DNA of 64,000 bases, from assembly GCF_002770595.1 (NCBI RefSeq), contig NZ_CP022986.1, positions 2,170,001 through 2,234,000 of the forward strand, in the 5' to 3' direction. The notes beneath the pieces were generated by a model. It was not told where the DNA came from, ran no database searches, and worked only from the letters and a program-made list of their open reading frames with translations. Shown piece by piece: positions 54,342 through 63,114 of the stretch. Numbering within the stretch: the stretch's first letter is position 1; every line of letters begins with the position of its first letter. Made by a program: the position numbers and the translations under genes. Origin of the DNA: Chryseobacterium camelliae. Its GTDB lineage: Bacteria; Bacteroidota; Bacteroidia; Flavobacteriales; Weeksellaceae.

Positions 54342-55415
54342 ATGGCACACAACATCAATTTCAACGAGCAAACAGGACGTCATTCATTCTTTAGCGTTCA
54401 ACAAAAAGCGTGGCACGGTTTGGGGCAAATCGTAGAGCAATACCCAACAAGCGAGGAAGCAATAGTACACGCAGGTTTAGATTACGAGGTTATCAAATCC
54501 CCACTGTTTACACAGGGCAGAACAATGAGCATAGGCGAAAACGGAGAACTGATTGAAGCCAATGACATCTTAGTACCTAACAGTTTCGCCACCCTCCGCA
54601 CCGACACCAATACACCGTTGGGTGTAGTAGGCAAAGACTACCATATTGTACAAAACCGTGAGGCGTTCAATTTCTTTGATGCTATTGTAGGCGGAGGCGA
54701 GGGAATATTGTACGAAACCGCAGGAGCATTGGGTAACGGGGAGCGTATTTTTATTACTGCCAAGCTGCCCGACTATATCCGTGTAGGTAACGGCGACGAT
54801 GTTACAGAAAAGTACATCTTCTTAACCACAAGCCACGACGGTAGTGGAAGTATTACCGCAGCGTTTACACCTATCCGTATCGTATGTCAAAACACCCTGA
54901 ACGCATCATTGCGGAGTATGACCAATGTAGTGCGTATCAAACACACGTCAGGAGCAAAACAACGCCTCGAAAATGCTCACAAGGTTATGGGGCTTGCCAA
55001 CACACTAAGCACGCAGTTAGAGAACATCTTTAACGATTGGGCTAAAGTAAGGGTAACAGACCGAGAAGTAAGAAAGCTAATCCAGTTGGCACTTTGCCCG
55101 AACAAAGAAACGCTTAACCTGCTCAAAAAAGGTGCGGAAGATGAAGTTTCCACCGTGTTTAAAAACACCGTAGATGATGCCTTTGAATACGCTATGATAA
55201 GCGACACCCAACAAATGGCAACTACCAAAGGCACATTATTCGGGGCTTACAATGCTGTTACAGGTTACTTTCAGAATGTACGCAATTACAGGGATGGCGA
55301 AGCCAAACTACAATCTATTGTAATGGGCGGTACAGCACAGCTAAAGACACAAAAAGCCTTTGAACTGTGTACAGACTTTGCCTATTCAGGAGCAGAGATT
55401 TTCAACTTCAATTAA
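54342..55415 (+). CDS. DUF932 domain-containing protein
   Basis: 357 residues starting MAHNINFNEQTGRHSFFSVQ with AWHGLGQIV shortly after, which is the TIGR03299/DUF932 phage/plasmid-like signature. The body (YHIVQNREAFNFFDAIVGGG, LTTSHDGSGSITAAFTPIRI, CQNTLNASL) matches this family, found on many phages, plasmids and conjugative transposons. The biochemical role is unknown. It leads a forward run of five genes ending at 57163, and GC is higher than the ssrA belt. Confidence 0.9.
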   Translation: MAHNINFNEQTGRHSFFSVQQKAWHGLGQIVEQYPTSEEAIVHAGLDYEVIKSPLFTQGRTMSIGENGELIEANDILVPNSFATLRTDTNTPLGVVGKDYHIVQNREAFNFFDAIVGGGEGILYETAGALGNGERIFITAKLPDYIRVGNGDDVTEKYIFLTTSHDGSGSITAAFTPIRIVCQNTLNASLRSMTNVVRIKHTSGAKQRLENAHKVMGLANTLSTQLENIFNDWAKVRVTDREVRKLIQLALCPNKETLNLLKKGAEDEVSTVFKNTVDDAFEYAMISDTQQMATTKGTLFGAYNAVTGYFQNVRNYRDGEAKLQSIVMGGTAQLKTQKAFELCTDFAYSGAEIFNFN

Positions 55416-55466
55416 TCATCAAAGGCGACTGCCTGCAAAGGTGGTCGCCTACTAAAAACAAAAGAT

Positions 55467-55874
55467 ATGAAAGCATTAGATAAAATGGACAACCTCGATA
55501 AAGCGGGCTTGTTGTGCAAATTGTTTCCCGCAGAACTGGAGAACCTGCAAAACGCTATAAAAACGCAATGCGACTACTTCCTGCAAAATGAAACCGCCTT
55601 TCGTGAGGGTTGGTATCAAAAGGGATTTTTTACCGCTGAATTTTGGTACAGGCTTGTGCAGAATGCACAAAAAGGCATAGACAAGAATGAACCACTTTGG
55701 AAACGCCCGAACTGGTTTACAGACCATTTTTTTGACGGACACAATTCAATTTTCGCTATCCACTGCCTGATTGAATATACAGAGGATGCACAATGCGACC
55801 CGCAATTAAAACAGGCGATACACCTGCTTTTCGGGAACGACAAATTTTTACAGATAACCTTAAACGATAAATAA
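55467..55874 (+). CDS. Hypothetical element-associated protein
   Basis: 135 residues, soluble, no family recognised. MKALDKMDNLDKAGLLCKLF at the start and aromatic-rich segments (FTAEFWYRLVQNAQKGID, PNWFTDHFFDGHNSIFAIH) suggest a compact helical fold. It lies 51 bases after the DUF932 gene and two bases before the next start, so it is in the same transcript. Proteins of this size typically accompany DUF932 in Bacteroidota conjugative elements. Confidence 0.65.
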   Translation: MKALDKMDNLDKAGLLCKLFPAELENLQNAIKTQCDYFLQNETAFREGWYQKGFFTAEFWYRLVQNAQKGIDKNEPLWKRPNWFTDHFFDGHNSIFAIHCLIEYTEDAQCDPQLKQAIHLLFGNDKFLQITLNDK

Positions 55875-55876
55875 TT

Positions 55877-56371
55877 ATGGCTAATTGGTGCAACAACTGG
55901 GTTGTTTTTGAGGGAACAGCCGAAGCAATAGAGCAGATAACACAGCTATTCAAATCAATGGCTGAACAGGAACAGAAAGACAACTGCGGGCATTTACCCC
56001 ATTTCGTACAGGACACGCACGGAGATTATTTCTACAATATCAGTCAGGACAATGAAAGTGCGGGTGTATTCCAGTATGAAACAAAATGGTCGCCAAATAC
56101 GGATGCCGTTAAGCAGATAGCCGAACATTTCAAAGTGAATTTCACACAGGACTATGAGGAATTAGGATGCTTAGTATATGGTCAGGCAATATTTGAAGAA
56201 GGAATACTAACGGATACCTGTTTAGATAGCCAGGACTTTGACAGCTATGAATTAGACGAGGAAACGGACACCTACCATTTTGAGGGAACAGAGTACGACA
56301 GCGAATGGGAAATACTCGACACTTTGTTAGAGCGTAAAAGCGAAAATCAATTAAACACCATTAAAATTTAG
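55877..56371 (+). CDS. DUF1281-like (YubB ferredoxin-like) protein
   Basis: 164 residues. The start MANWCNNWVVFEGTAEAIEQ is typical of the YubB/DUF1281 ferredoxin-like group found on plasmids and conjugative elements; the rest is acidic with ETKWSPNTDAVKQIAEHF. The fold is predicted, not catalytic. It starts two bases after the preceding stop and is followed four bases later by another small gene. Confidence 0.7.
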   Translation: MANWCNNWVVFEGTAEAIEQITQLFKSMAEQEQKDNCGHLPHFVQDTHGDYFYNISQDNESAGVFQYETKWSPNTDAVKQIAEHFKVNFTQDYEELGCLVYGQAIFEEGILTDTCLDSQDFDSYELDEETDTYHFEGTEYDSEWEILDTLLERKSENQLNTIKI

Positions 56372-56375
56372 AACG

Positions 56376-56807
56376 ATGAAACTATCAGATAAAGCGACAG
56401 CACATATTTTGGTTAAAGCCAACAGCGAATGGGATAATTGCGAGTTTGCAATTATCCACCTATCCGAAGAATGGAAAACAGAACAGGCAAAACGGCTTGC
56501 ATTAGTTAAGCCGTTAGAGGGCAATCACTATTTCTGCTCAATGAATTACTATGATACAGCAGTAGATTTTTATAGGACAGGCGAAAACGACAACCCGAAT
56601 ATTGAAGAATTGCTAAACGGTAATGAATGGATATTTGTGGAGCTTGACGAGCAAGAGCAGGAAACGTTTACCGTACCTGAAAACCGACTGGACTGTTACA
56701 GGCTTGTATTAAGGGCAAACGGTACAGGCTACTATACAGCATACGGGAAGCATACGAGCGAAGAATTTTGGACGGAAGAATTTTTATTAACCCAATTAAT
56801 TGCTTAA
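56376..56807 (+). CDS. Hypothetical element-associated protein
   Basis: 143 residues, acidic, no signal peptide. MKLSDKATAHILVKANSEWD followed by FAIIHLSEEWKTEQAKRL and several aromatic/acidic blocks (NGNEWIFVELDEQEQETF-like near residue 85). No family recognised. It belongs to the same tightly spaced forward run (gaps of 2-4 bases). Confidence 0.65.
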   Translation: MKLSDKATAHILVKANSEWDNCEFAIIHLSEEWKTEQAKRLALVKPLEGNHYFCSMNYYDTAVDFYRTGENDNPNIEELLNGNEWIFVELDEQEQETFTVPENRLDCYRLVLRANGTGYYTAYGKHTSEEFWTEEFLLTQLIA

Positions 56808-56830
56808 TCAGAAAAATCAAATTTCAAATT

Positions 56831-57163
56831 ATGACACGTTCAAATCTTCACATCAAATTGAGTAACGGTAAATCCCTTGTATGCGTTGCCGACAGCAGCA
56901 GCGCACCCGAACAGGGCTATATCGTTGAAAGGCTTTTTTTGCCCTTGTTATCCCTTGATAACAGCGAGCAAGAACTCTTAATGCTTAAAGAGTATTGCAC
57001 GATGGATGAAAGGCGGATAAACGCATATTACCGCTATTTAATAGACCTTACCACTAAAGAAGTTAAGTTTTTTGAAGAGCATTACAGTTATACCAATGAC
57101 ACTTTCAGGAAAGGAAAGGATATAACGGAAAGATACTACGAGTATTTAAAAACGATTAACTAA
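56831..57163 (+). CDS. Hypothetical element-associated protein
   Basis: 110 residues from the ATG at 56831 (MTRSNLHIKLSNGKSLVCVA); an upstream in-frame start at 56768 overlaps the previous gene and is less likely. It contains FLPLLSLDNSEQELLML and ends FRKGKDITERYYEYLKTIN. No family is recognised. It closes the forward run before a double hairpin. Confidence 0.6.
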   Translation: MTRSNLHIKLSNGKSLVCVADSSSAPEQGYIVERLFLPLLSLDNSEQELLMLKEYCTMDERRINAYYRYLIDLTTKEVKFFEEHYSYTNDTFRKGKDITERYYEYLKTIN

Positions 57164-57167
57164 TACA

Positions 57168-57240
57168 AGCCGCCTGACCCGAAAAGTCGGGCGGCAAAAA
57201 GACAGATCCTCCCGATGGTCGGGCAGTCTTTTTGCTTTAA
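57168..57240 (+). terminator. Double terminator hairpin
   Basis: A first G+C-rich hairpin (GCCGCCTGACCCG with CGGGCGGC) is followed by a second bounded by AAAAAGAC and GTCTTTTT and a T-run. It separates the forward run from the reverse-strand genes to the right. Confidence 0.7.
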
Positions 57241-57403
57241 ATTGGTGCAATCCCCTTTAGCAAAATGCACCCTTACAAATCCTTTTCATTTTACCAAACA
57301 GGTTGCAGCGTTATTGCGTGGGATATTCGTTATCCCATAATTAGATTAGAGTGATTACTTTCTTTCGTGAGTTCAGCGGAAAAGAAAGTAACAAAGAAAC
57401 CTG

Positions 57404-57853
57404 CTATTGCGGAAACTGTTTGTAATATTCTTTTGCTACTTCAGCTACACCTGCACTGAAATAACGCCCTCCGTCGTTTAGTACCGTGATGGCTTTTTTG
57501 AGTTCTTCGGGGTCTGCGCCTTTCAGGATATACCCTTTTGCCCCGCTATTAAGCATTTTAACCACATCCTGCACATCATCGTTAATACTAAAAGCCAAGA
57601 TTTTGGTTTGCGGATATTTTTCAAGCAATGCTTTAGCAGTTTCAAAACCATTCATTACAGGCATATTTATATCAACAACCATTATATCGGGAATAACTTC
57701 AATTTGCTCCATTTTTTTCAGTGCTAATTTGCCGTTTTCCGCTTCAAATACGATTTCAAAATTATCGTCGTCCCGTATAAAATCGCAGATACCTTTCCTA
57801 AGTAAGTCGTGGTCGTCTATCATTCCTATCTTAATTATTTTTTCTTTACCCAT
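57404..57853 (-). CDS. Receiver-only response regulator
   Basis: 149 residues. A NarL-type receiver domain: IGMIDDHDLLRKG with Asp13/Asp14, phospho-acceptor Asp61 in IMVVDINMPVMNG, and the Lys in GYILKGAD. It stops at VAKEYYKQFPQ where a LuxR-type HTH would begin, so there is no output domain. No histidine kinase is nearby. Either it signals by protein contact, or it is a truncated NarL-type regulator. It overlaps the next reverse-strand gene by 19 bases. Confidence 0.88.
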   Translation of the reverse strand: MGKEKIIKIGMIDDHDLLRKGICDFIRDDDNFEIVFEAENGKLALKKMEQIEVIPDIMVVDINMPVMNGFETAKALLEKYPQTKILAFSINDDVQDVVKMLNSGAKGYILKGADPEELKKAITVLNDGGRYFSAGVAEVAKEYYKQFPQ

Positions 57854-58122
57854 TTTCTTCTTTTGATAAAATTGAAAAATCCGTATTTAGACTTAGATAA
57901 ATCAGATGTTCTGTCAACGTGAGGTAAGCCATTATTAACCGTAATGTCCCTGACCTTAAAATGATTAAGCCATTCTTTAAAGTGTGCTATTTCGTGAGGC
58001 TTGAAACGAACAATTTCCCCGTTTTTAAGAGATACGATAAAAACATCAATGCAGAGAGTGAATGCAGATAGATGGGATGCAGGATAGTCAAATTCGGGGT
58101 AAAAAATATGCTCATTCTCCAT
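57835..58122 (-). CDS. Hypothetical element-associated protein
   Basis: 95 residues, with a hydrophobic block FTLCIDVFIVSLKNGEIVRF followed by PHEIAHFKEWLNHFKVRDIT and a basic C-terminus FIKRRKWVKKK. No family recognised. The overlap with the receiver-only regulator gene suggests a shared function. It is the upstream member of the pair. Confidence 0.65.
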   Translation of the reverse strand: MENEHIFYPEFDYPASHLSAFTLCIDVFIVSLKNGEIVRFKPHEIAHFKEWLNHFKVRDITVNNGLPHVDRTSDLSKSKYGFFNFIKRRKWVKKK

Positions 58123-58400
58123 AGCCTTAATGTTTTAGGTTGTGGATGCCTGGCACAAAAAAAGAGCGCAGGCAACTACACTTACCGCACATTGAGGCAC
58201 TGGTATGCCCGACAACGAATAAGCGAGCGCCCACGCCTTTTGACGTGAGCGTTCTTACTTATCTGTCCCGTTGTCTAAAAATTACCAGTTTTCAATGTGG
58301 GACTTAAAGCAAAAACACTTTAAGTATTTTCTATATTTTCGACAACAAAGATACTAAACTCGTGCCTTTTTGACTGCATATAGTACAAAAAAGATTACAG

Positions 58401-58688
58401 TCAAACTGTTTTTTGTGAAATATAATTCTGTTCAAGTATTGTCAGAATATCGCTTTCCTTATAAATAATCTTACCGCCTATCTGTATATACGGCAGGATA
58501 TTGTCATCACGGTATTGCTGTAAAGTTCGTTTGCTGATATGGAGCAGCTTACACACATCTTCGCCCGACAGGTATATTTCCCCGTTCATTACAGGACGGT
58601 AATTTTTCAATATACTTTCGATACGGGTTCTTAGCAGCGTTATCATTTCCTGATGGGCAATGATTTCGTCATTCTCGAATAAATCCAT
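58401..58688 (-). CDS. Helix-turn-helix (excisionase-like) protein 1
   Basis: 95 residues from the ATG at 58688 (MDLFENDEIIAHQEMITLL). The C-terminal HTH_17/MerR-like domain reads YLSGEDVCKLLHISKRTLQQ then YRDDNILPYIQIGGKIIYKE. Small proteins of this type in Bacteroidota conjugative elements serve as excisionases or regulators of excision (as Xis2c/Xis2d of CTnDOT do); that is inference. A longer upstream start (58736) is less likely. Overlaps the next gene by 20 bases. Confidence 0.85.
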   Translation of the reverse strand: MDLFENDEIIAHQEMITLLRTRIESILKNYRPVMNGEIYLSGEDVCKLLHISKRTLQQYRDDNILPYIQIGGKIIYKESDILTILEQNYISQKTV

Positions 58689-58980
58689 TTTCAACGGTAT
58701 TGTACGGCTGTCCGGCTTCGAGCAAAGCCTGTACATCCGAGCGTTTATAATAATTCTTACGGTTCAGTCGGGAATAGGGCAATAGTCCTTTGTCCTTATA
58801 CGTCTGCAAAGTCCGCTTGGTAATGTTCATCATCAGACACACTTCCTGGTTATCGAGCCATTTTTCTTCTTTGAAAATTGGCGTGTATTTTTTCGTAGCA
58901 TTTTCGGTCAGTTCCAAAAGTGCTTTCAGCTCATTTTTCATTCCCTCCAGTACGGACTTTTGTATTGTGATTACTTCCAT
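58669..58980 (-). CDS. Helix-turn-helix (excisionase-like) protein 2
   Basis: 103 residues. It resembles its neighbour in layout: a helical N-terminus (MEVITIQKSVLEGMKNELKA) then an HTH with WLDNQEVCLMMNITKRTLQT and YKDKGLLPYSRLNRKNYYKR. The two proteins are similar enough to suggest duplication of one ancestor. They are co-transcribed with the start/stop overlap. A role in excision is inferred from the element context. Confidence 0.85.
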   Translation of the reverse strand: MEVITIQKSVLEGMKNELKALLELTENATKKYTPIFKEEKWLDNQEVCLMMNITKRTLQTYKDKGLLPYSRLNRKNYYKRSDVQALLEAGQPYNTVENGFIRE

Positions 58981-59099
58981 AGTTTGCTCAATTTTGCTGT
59001 GGAAGTCGAATTTATAAAGGCTTATTGCAGCGTTGGAGAATGTTGCAGGATTTGGCTTTGAAAGGCAGCGTTTGGCGTTAGTAGTAAGATTTGGTACAA

Positions 59100-59122
59100 A
59101 AAAAGCCCCGAATTTCGGGGCT
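59100..59122 (-). terminator. Terminator after the CDF transporter
   Basis: AGCCCCGAA pairs with TTCGGGGCT in a tight hairpin (59102-59120). Read on the reverse strand, the downstream side carries TTTTTTTG (complement of CAAAAAAA). 17 bases past the transporter stop. Confidence 0.8.
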
Positions 59123-59138
59123 ATGATTTGCTGCTATT

Positions 59139-59933
59139 TTATTTTGCCAACTTCAGTATTCTATATGCACCTCTTGCCACAATCACGAATACAATTGCCC
59201 CAATAATCAAATCCGGATAACTCGAATTGAGCCAATTGACCAATAATCCCGCAATGATAACACCCGAATTGATTATAACATCGTTGGAAGTGAAAATCAT
59301 CGAAGCCTGCATATGGGCTTCTTTGCTTTTGTTCTTTTGTAATAGATAAAGACAAAGTACGTTTGCAATCAACGCCAAAACAGAAACAACAATCATTGTT
59401 TTGAAATCAGGCATCGCTTCTATTCCGATAAAACGTCTGATAACTTCAACAAAACCGATAACGGCTAACAGAATTTGAAAGTAACCTGCAAATTTGGCGA
59501 TATTGTTTTTTCTTGCAATCGTACCCCCAACAGCAAACAATGCCAAAGCGTAAACAATACTGTCTGCAAGCATATCCAAGCTGTCTGCTATCAATCCCAT
59601 TGAATTGGAAAAAATACCGAACAACATTTCCAATCCAAAGAAAACGAAATTGATAATCAGTACAGTCCAAAGTAGTTTCCGTTGGTCATTGCTTGTATCT
59701 GTTTCAAGAACTGCATTGCTTTCTTCAGTTGAAATCAATGACGTATTCAGGTTTAATGTTTCCAAAGCCGAAAAAATCGGCTCTGGTTTTCCACTATGGT
59801 AAACATTTAGTTTTCTACTGGGAATATCAAATTCCAATGACTTTACCATATCGAAATCCTGCAATTTCATACGGATTAATTGCTCCTCACTTGGGCAATC
59901 CATTTTAGTTATATTGAATATGGTTTTATTCAT
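59139..59933 (-). CDS. Cation diffusion facilitator with N-terminal HMA-like domain
   Basis: 264 residues. Residues 1-65 resemble a heavy-metal-associated domain with a single Cys (ITKMDCPSEEQLIRMKL). Six membrane helices follow. The second helix has IADSLDMLADS, where Asp-x-x-x-Asp replaces the usual His/Asp-x-x-x-Asp site. In the fifth, MIFTSNDVIIN has Phe where the canonical His of the second half-site stands. It lies four bases after the TonB receptor's stop, so the two are a transcription unit. The metal exported is not determined. Confidence 0.85.
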   Translation of the reverse strand: MNKTIFNITKMDCPSEEQLIRMKLQDFDMVKSLEFDIPSRKLNVYHSGKPEPIFSALETLNLNTSLISTEESNAVLETDTSNDQRKLLWTVLIINFVFFGLEMLFGIFSNSMGLIADSLDMLADSIVYALALFAVGGTIARKNNIAKFAGYFQILLAVIGFVEVIRRFIGIEAMPDFKTMIVVSVLALIANVLCLYLLQKNKSKEAHMQASMIFTSNDVIINSGVIIAGLLVNWLNSSYPDLIIGAIVFVIVARGAYRILKLAK

Positions 59934-59937
59934 CTTC

Positions 59938-62109
59938 TTAAAGTCTAAATTTTATTCCGCCATTAATGACAAATCCGTCCAATGGTGCATAAATGTCTTT
60001 AAATATAGGATTACTAATTGTACCTGTATAAATGTTGCCAAAACGTGTCTGCCTTGTATCAAGGAAATTTTCAAAATTGACATATAACGAAAACCTTTCC
60101 CAAATCTTTTCAGCCATAAATCCACAAGTCCAATAGTCTTTTCCTGTTGTTCCATCGTTCAGCTTTTGCGGGCTGAAATAGTAGGCTTCTAAACCAACTT
60201 TCCATTTGTCTTCGATTTCATACATTAAAACCGAGTTAATACGGTGTTTTGGGGTTAACGGGCTTTCGGTAGTTGTTGCATTTTGGTGTAACTGTGCATC
60301 TGTATAAGTGTACCCTAAAAATAATTTCACATCATCGTAACCGATTTTGATATTGGTTTCTGTTCCTTTTGTATGGATGTAACCAGTAGAGTTTACAAAT
60401 TGATAGAGATTAGCTGATGGATTTTCAAGTAATAGAGGATTATTCAAATAGGTATAAAAGAATAATTGATTGATACTGAATGACCAACCATCGCCAATAT
60501 TAGTGCGGTAATTTATATCTGCATTTCCACCATAACTTTTTTCCAGTTTATTGGTTTTATTGTTAATTGGCATTACGTTTTGATATTGTAAGCGTTCGCT
60601 TTCTTCGGTAAAGATAGTGGGTGTTTTATATCCAAATCCGCCGCCAATCCTTGATGTTAATCCGTTTGCAATATGGAATAGCGCCGATACTCTTGGCAAG
60701 AATACAGCCCCATAATCTATAACATAATCCGTTCTTAAACCTGCTTCCAATTGAAGCCAATCCGTAGCTTTAAAATTATTTTGGACGAAAGCCCCAAATG
60801 TGGTTTGGCTATAATCTCTTAACGGAAATACTGTAATCTGCTTTTCTTTAAAATTGTCCGTCCAAATATTAACGCCTGTTACCCATTCTGACTTTTCTTT
60901 GCTGTAAGTATAATTAGCTTCCGTAAAAGTGGCTGTTTGCGTTCCCTCAAACTCGTAAGTGGGAATAGCCGTATTGCGTTTAAAATAACTTACACTGTTT
61001 TTGATTTGAAAAGAACTGTTTTCATTAATTAAATGGTCAAAAACAAATTGTGTGGAATAGCGTTGTGTTTTGTTTTCTTCAAAATATTGATGCGTATTAT
61101 CCCCTTTGCCCTTGATGTAAAGTATATCGCCGCCCAAACGGTTCTCTATGGTTGTATTGATGCCAAAATTCAGTTTCGTTTTATCATTGAAGTAAACAAA
61201 TAATTTAGGGTTCAATACGAAGCGTTCAAACTTTGGAATGGCGGAAAAACCAATTTTTGCAGGGTCATAAGCTCCGTTTCTGTTGTGCGAAGCGAAAATA
61301 GTTGTTCCAATTTTATTGAATTTTTGCCCATAAAAACCATTAATGTCTAAACCTCTCCCTGATGTTCCGTTGATATGAAAGCGTAAATCTCTTTCATCAG
61401 TTGGCGTTTTGGAAATCAAGTTGACTAATCCTGCTATTGCTCCACCTCCGTAAAGTGTAGAAGTTGAGCCTTTGATAACTTCAACCTGCTTTAAATCAAG
61501 TGGCGGAATTTGTAATAAGCCCAAACCACTTGAAGCTCCCGAATAAATCGGAAAACCGTCTTTAAGGATTTGTGTATATCGTCCGTCAAGTCCCTGAATA
61601 CGGATACTCGCATTGGCACTTGTGGGCGACGTAGTTTGTACGTGAATACCTGTACTTTCTGCCAAAAGCATACGAATATCTCCCGGTTTCATATTCCCTT
61701 TTTCTCCCAACTCCTCACTTCCAATAAACTCAATACGTGTAGGAATATTTTGTATGCTTCTTGTACTTCGGGTAGATGTAATTACAACACCCTCTAATTC
61801 CTCTGAATTTTCTTTGAGCAGAATTTCAATAACATTGGTATCCTTTAGTGGAAATTCTATTTTTTCAATAAACTCTTCAAAGCCTACGTAGTTAAAATGT
61901 ATCTCCTGTATTCCATCAGGAATATTCGATAATATAATCTGTCCTTTTTCGTTCGAGGTTCCTCCAATTGAGGTGCCTTTTATAGATGTTGTTACACCAA
62001 TCAAGGGTTCTTTTGTTTCACTGTTTTTTACAACAATGTTTAATGTATTTTGTGCATATACACAAAGGTTGAGTGCCATAAAAAATGACACAATGAGTAT
62101 TTTTTTCAT
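59938..62109 (-). CDS. TonB-dependent receptor, probably metal-related
   Basis: 723 residues. Signal peptide, then a carboxypeptidase regulatory-like domain (NSETKEPLIGVTTSIKGTSI), a plug domain (ESTGIHVQTTSPTSANASIR, LKQVEVIKGSTSTLYGGGAI) and a beta-barrel ending in a C-terminal Leu after GGIKFR. It would import or export a ligand across the outer membrane using TonB energy. Next to a CDF transporter and a Cys-rich small protein, a metal or metallophore role is plausible; the substrate is unknown. Encoded four bases before the CDF gene in the same operon. Confidence 0.9.
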   Translation of the reverse strand: MKKILIVSFFMALNLCVYAQNTLNIVVKNSETKEPLIGVTTSIKGTSIGGTSNEKGQIILSNIPDGIQEIHFNYVGFEEFIEKIEFPLKDTNVIEILLKENSEELEGVVITSTRSTRSIQNIPTRIEFIGSEELGEKGNMKPGDIRMLLAESTGIHVQTTSPTSANASIRIQGLDGRYTQILKDGFPIYSGASSGLGLLQIPPLDLKQVEVIKGSTSTLYGGGAIAGLVNLISKTPTDERDLRFHINGTSGRGLDINGFYGQKFNKIGTTIFASHNRNGAYDPAKIGFSAIPKFERFVLNPKLFVYFNDKTKLNFGINTTIENRLGGDILYIKGKGDNTHQYFEENKTQRYSTQFVFDHLINENSSFQIKNSVSYFKRNTAIPTYEFEGTQTATFTEANYTYSKEKSEWVTGVNIWTDNFKEKQITVFPLRDYSQTTFGAFVQNNFKATDWLQLEAGLRTDYVIDYGAVFLPRVSALFHIANGLTSRIGGGFGYKTPTIFTEESERLQYQNVMPINNKTNKLEKSYGGNADINYRTNIGDGWSFSINQLFFYTYLNNPLLLENPSANLYQFVNSTGYIHTKGTETNIKIGYDDVKLFLGYTYTDAQLHQNATTTESPLTPKHRINSVLMYEIEDKWKVGLEAYYFSPQKLNDGTTGKDYWTCGFMAEKIWERFSLYVNFENFLDTRQTRFGNIYTGTISNPIFKDIYAPLDGFVINGGIKFRL

Positions 62110-62197
62110 TGTAAAAATGATACTTAATGTATATAAATAAGCTATGACGATGCAAAGACATCGCTTTTTAATTAATTTGTGCTGAAAGCATTATACA

Positions 62198-62512
62198 TTA
62201 AGCAAGTTGCGGGGGACGCCAAATGGAAAATGGAAAATCAGAAACAGGTGGGGTCAGCATATTTCCTAACTTCCGTTGCGGTTCTTTTACTGAATGGACA
62301 ATAGAGAAATGAAAAGTAGTTAAAACAAATCCTGTACAGGTGTTGCAACTAAAAAAAGGCGAGCAACATCCCTTATTACAATCTTGGTCATCCTGTCCGT
62401 TTTGTCCTTGTTCGGTAGTATGCTTCTGCATACATTTATCCTCAATAAAAGTCGGTACTGCTGATAAAAGCAATACATAGGCGGCTAATATTAAAGATAT
62501 AAACTTCACCAT
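62198..62512 (-). CDS. Cys-rich small protein, DUF6660-like
   Basis: 104 residues with a signal peptide (ISLILAAYVLLLSAVP). The exported part has a cluster of cysteines (IEDKCMQKH, DCNKGCCSPFFSCNTCTGF), resembling the DUF6660 proteins that accompany metal-efflux loci in flavobacteria. A metal-binding or sensing role in the periplasm is inferred. It is upstream of the TonB receptor on the same strand with a ~88-base gap. Confidence 0.75.
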   Translation of the reverse strand: MVKFISLILAAYVLLLSAVPTFIEDKCMQKHTTEQGQNGQDDQDCNKGCCSPFFSCNTCTGFVLTTFHFSIVHSVKEPQRKLGNMLTPPVSDFPFSIWRPPQLA

Positions 62513-62582
62513 ACAAAGTTAAATAAAAATTAATTGCGTTAGCTCACAAATCTTGTGGAGGTAGTTAAAGCGAATAGTTTTT

Positions 62583-62855
62583 TTATCGAGATTGTTCGGT
62601 TTTTACTTCAGGCTGCTGTTTTTCCTTTTTCTCACGGGAATAAACCCACAGTGACAACAGACCGAAAATAATCAGTGCGTAAGCTATCCATTTACCAACC
62701 CTTTCAATCAATTTAATGAAAACCGAACTTTCATAAGATGAGAAACCCTCTGCTCCCATAGGGCTGCGCCTGTAAAACTTCCTGCGGTTAATCCAGTAAC
62801 GAAGTCCCAAGCCTGCAACCAAAAATATGATACCTATAACCAATGATGCGACCAT
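62583..62855 (-). CDS. Small membrane protein of the element
   Basis: 90 residues with two membrane helices (VASLVIGIIFLVAGLGLRYW and WIAYALIIFGLLSLWVY) joined by a basic loop, and a charged C-terminus (KKEKQQPEVKTEQSR). Similar short proteins lie between the tra operon and cargo in other Bacteroidota elements. Function unknown. Confidence 0.65.
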   Translation of the reverse strand: MVASLVIGIIFLVAGLGLRYWINRRKFYRRSPMGAEGFSSYESSVFIKLIERVGKWIAYALIIFGLLSLWVYSREKKEKQQPEVKTEQSR

Positions 62856-62933
62856 AACAAAAACACTTTATTTCCACTGTTTGAATTTACGAAAAATATT
62901 TGTTTCAGCCTGTAAACGATGTGAATTAAATGC

Positions 62934-62967
62934 GAAAGAGGCTTACCCCAAAAGGCAAGCCTCTTTC
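62934..62967. terminator. Hairpin between element genes
   Basis: GAAAGAGGCTTACC pairs with GGCAAGCCTCTTTC, a nearly perfect 14-bp stem. It lies between the small membrane protein start and traQ; a T-tract is weak. Confidence 0.55.
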
Positions 62968-63060
62968 ATTGTTTATGGAAATAAAACCTTACTCAACACT
63001 GAAATAGATTACAAGGATAAGAAATTATTTCTTTTGAAATACACTGCCCGGCTGAAAATT

Positions 63061-63095
63061 AAAAACGGCTTACCAATCAGATAAGCCGTTTTTTT
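63061..63095. terminator. Terminator at the end of the tra operon
   Basis: AAAAACGGCTTA pairs with TAAGCCGTTTTT around a ~9-base loop, followed by more T on the forward strand and TTTTTAATTTT on the reverse. It is 20 bases past the traQ stop. Confidence 0.8.
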
Positions 63096-63114
63096 TTGAA
63101 TTGAAATACTGCTC

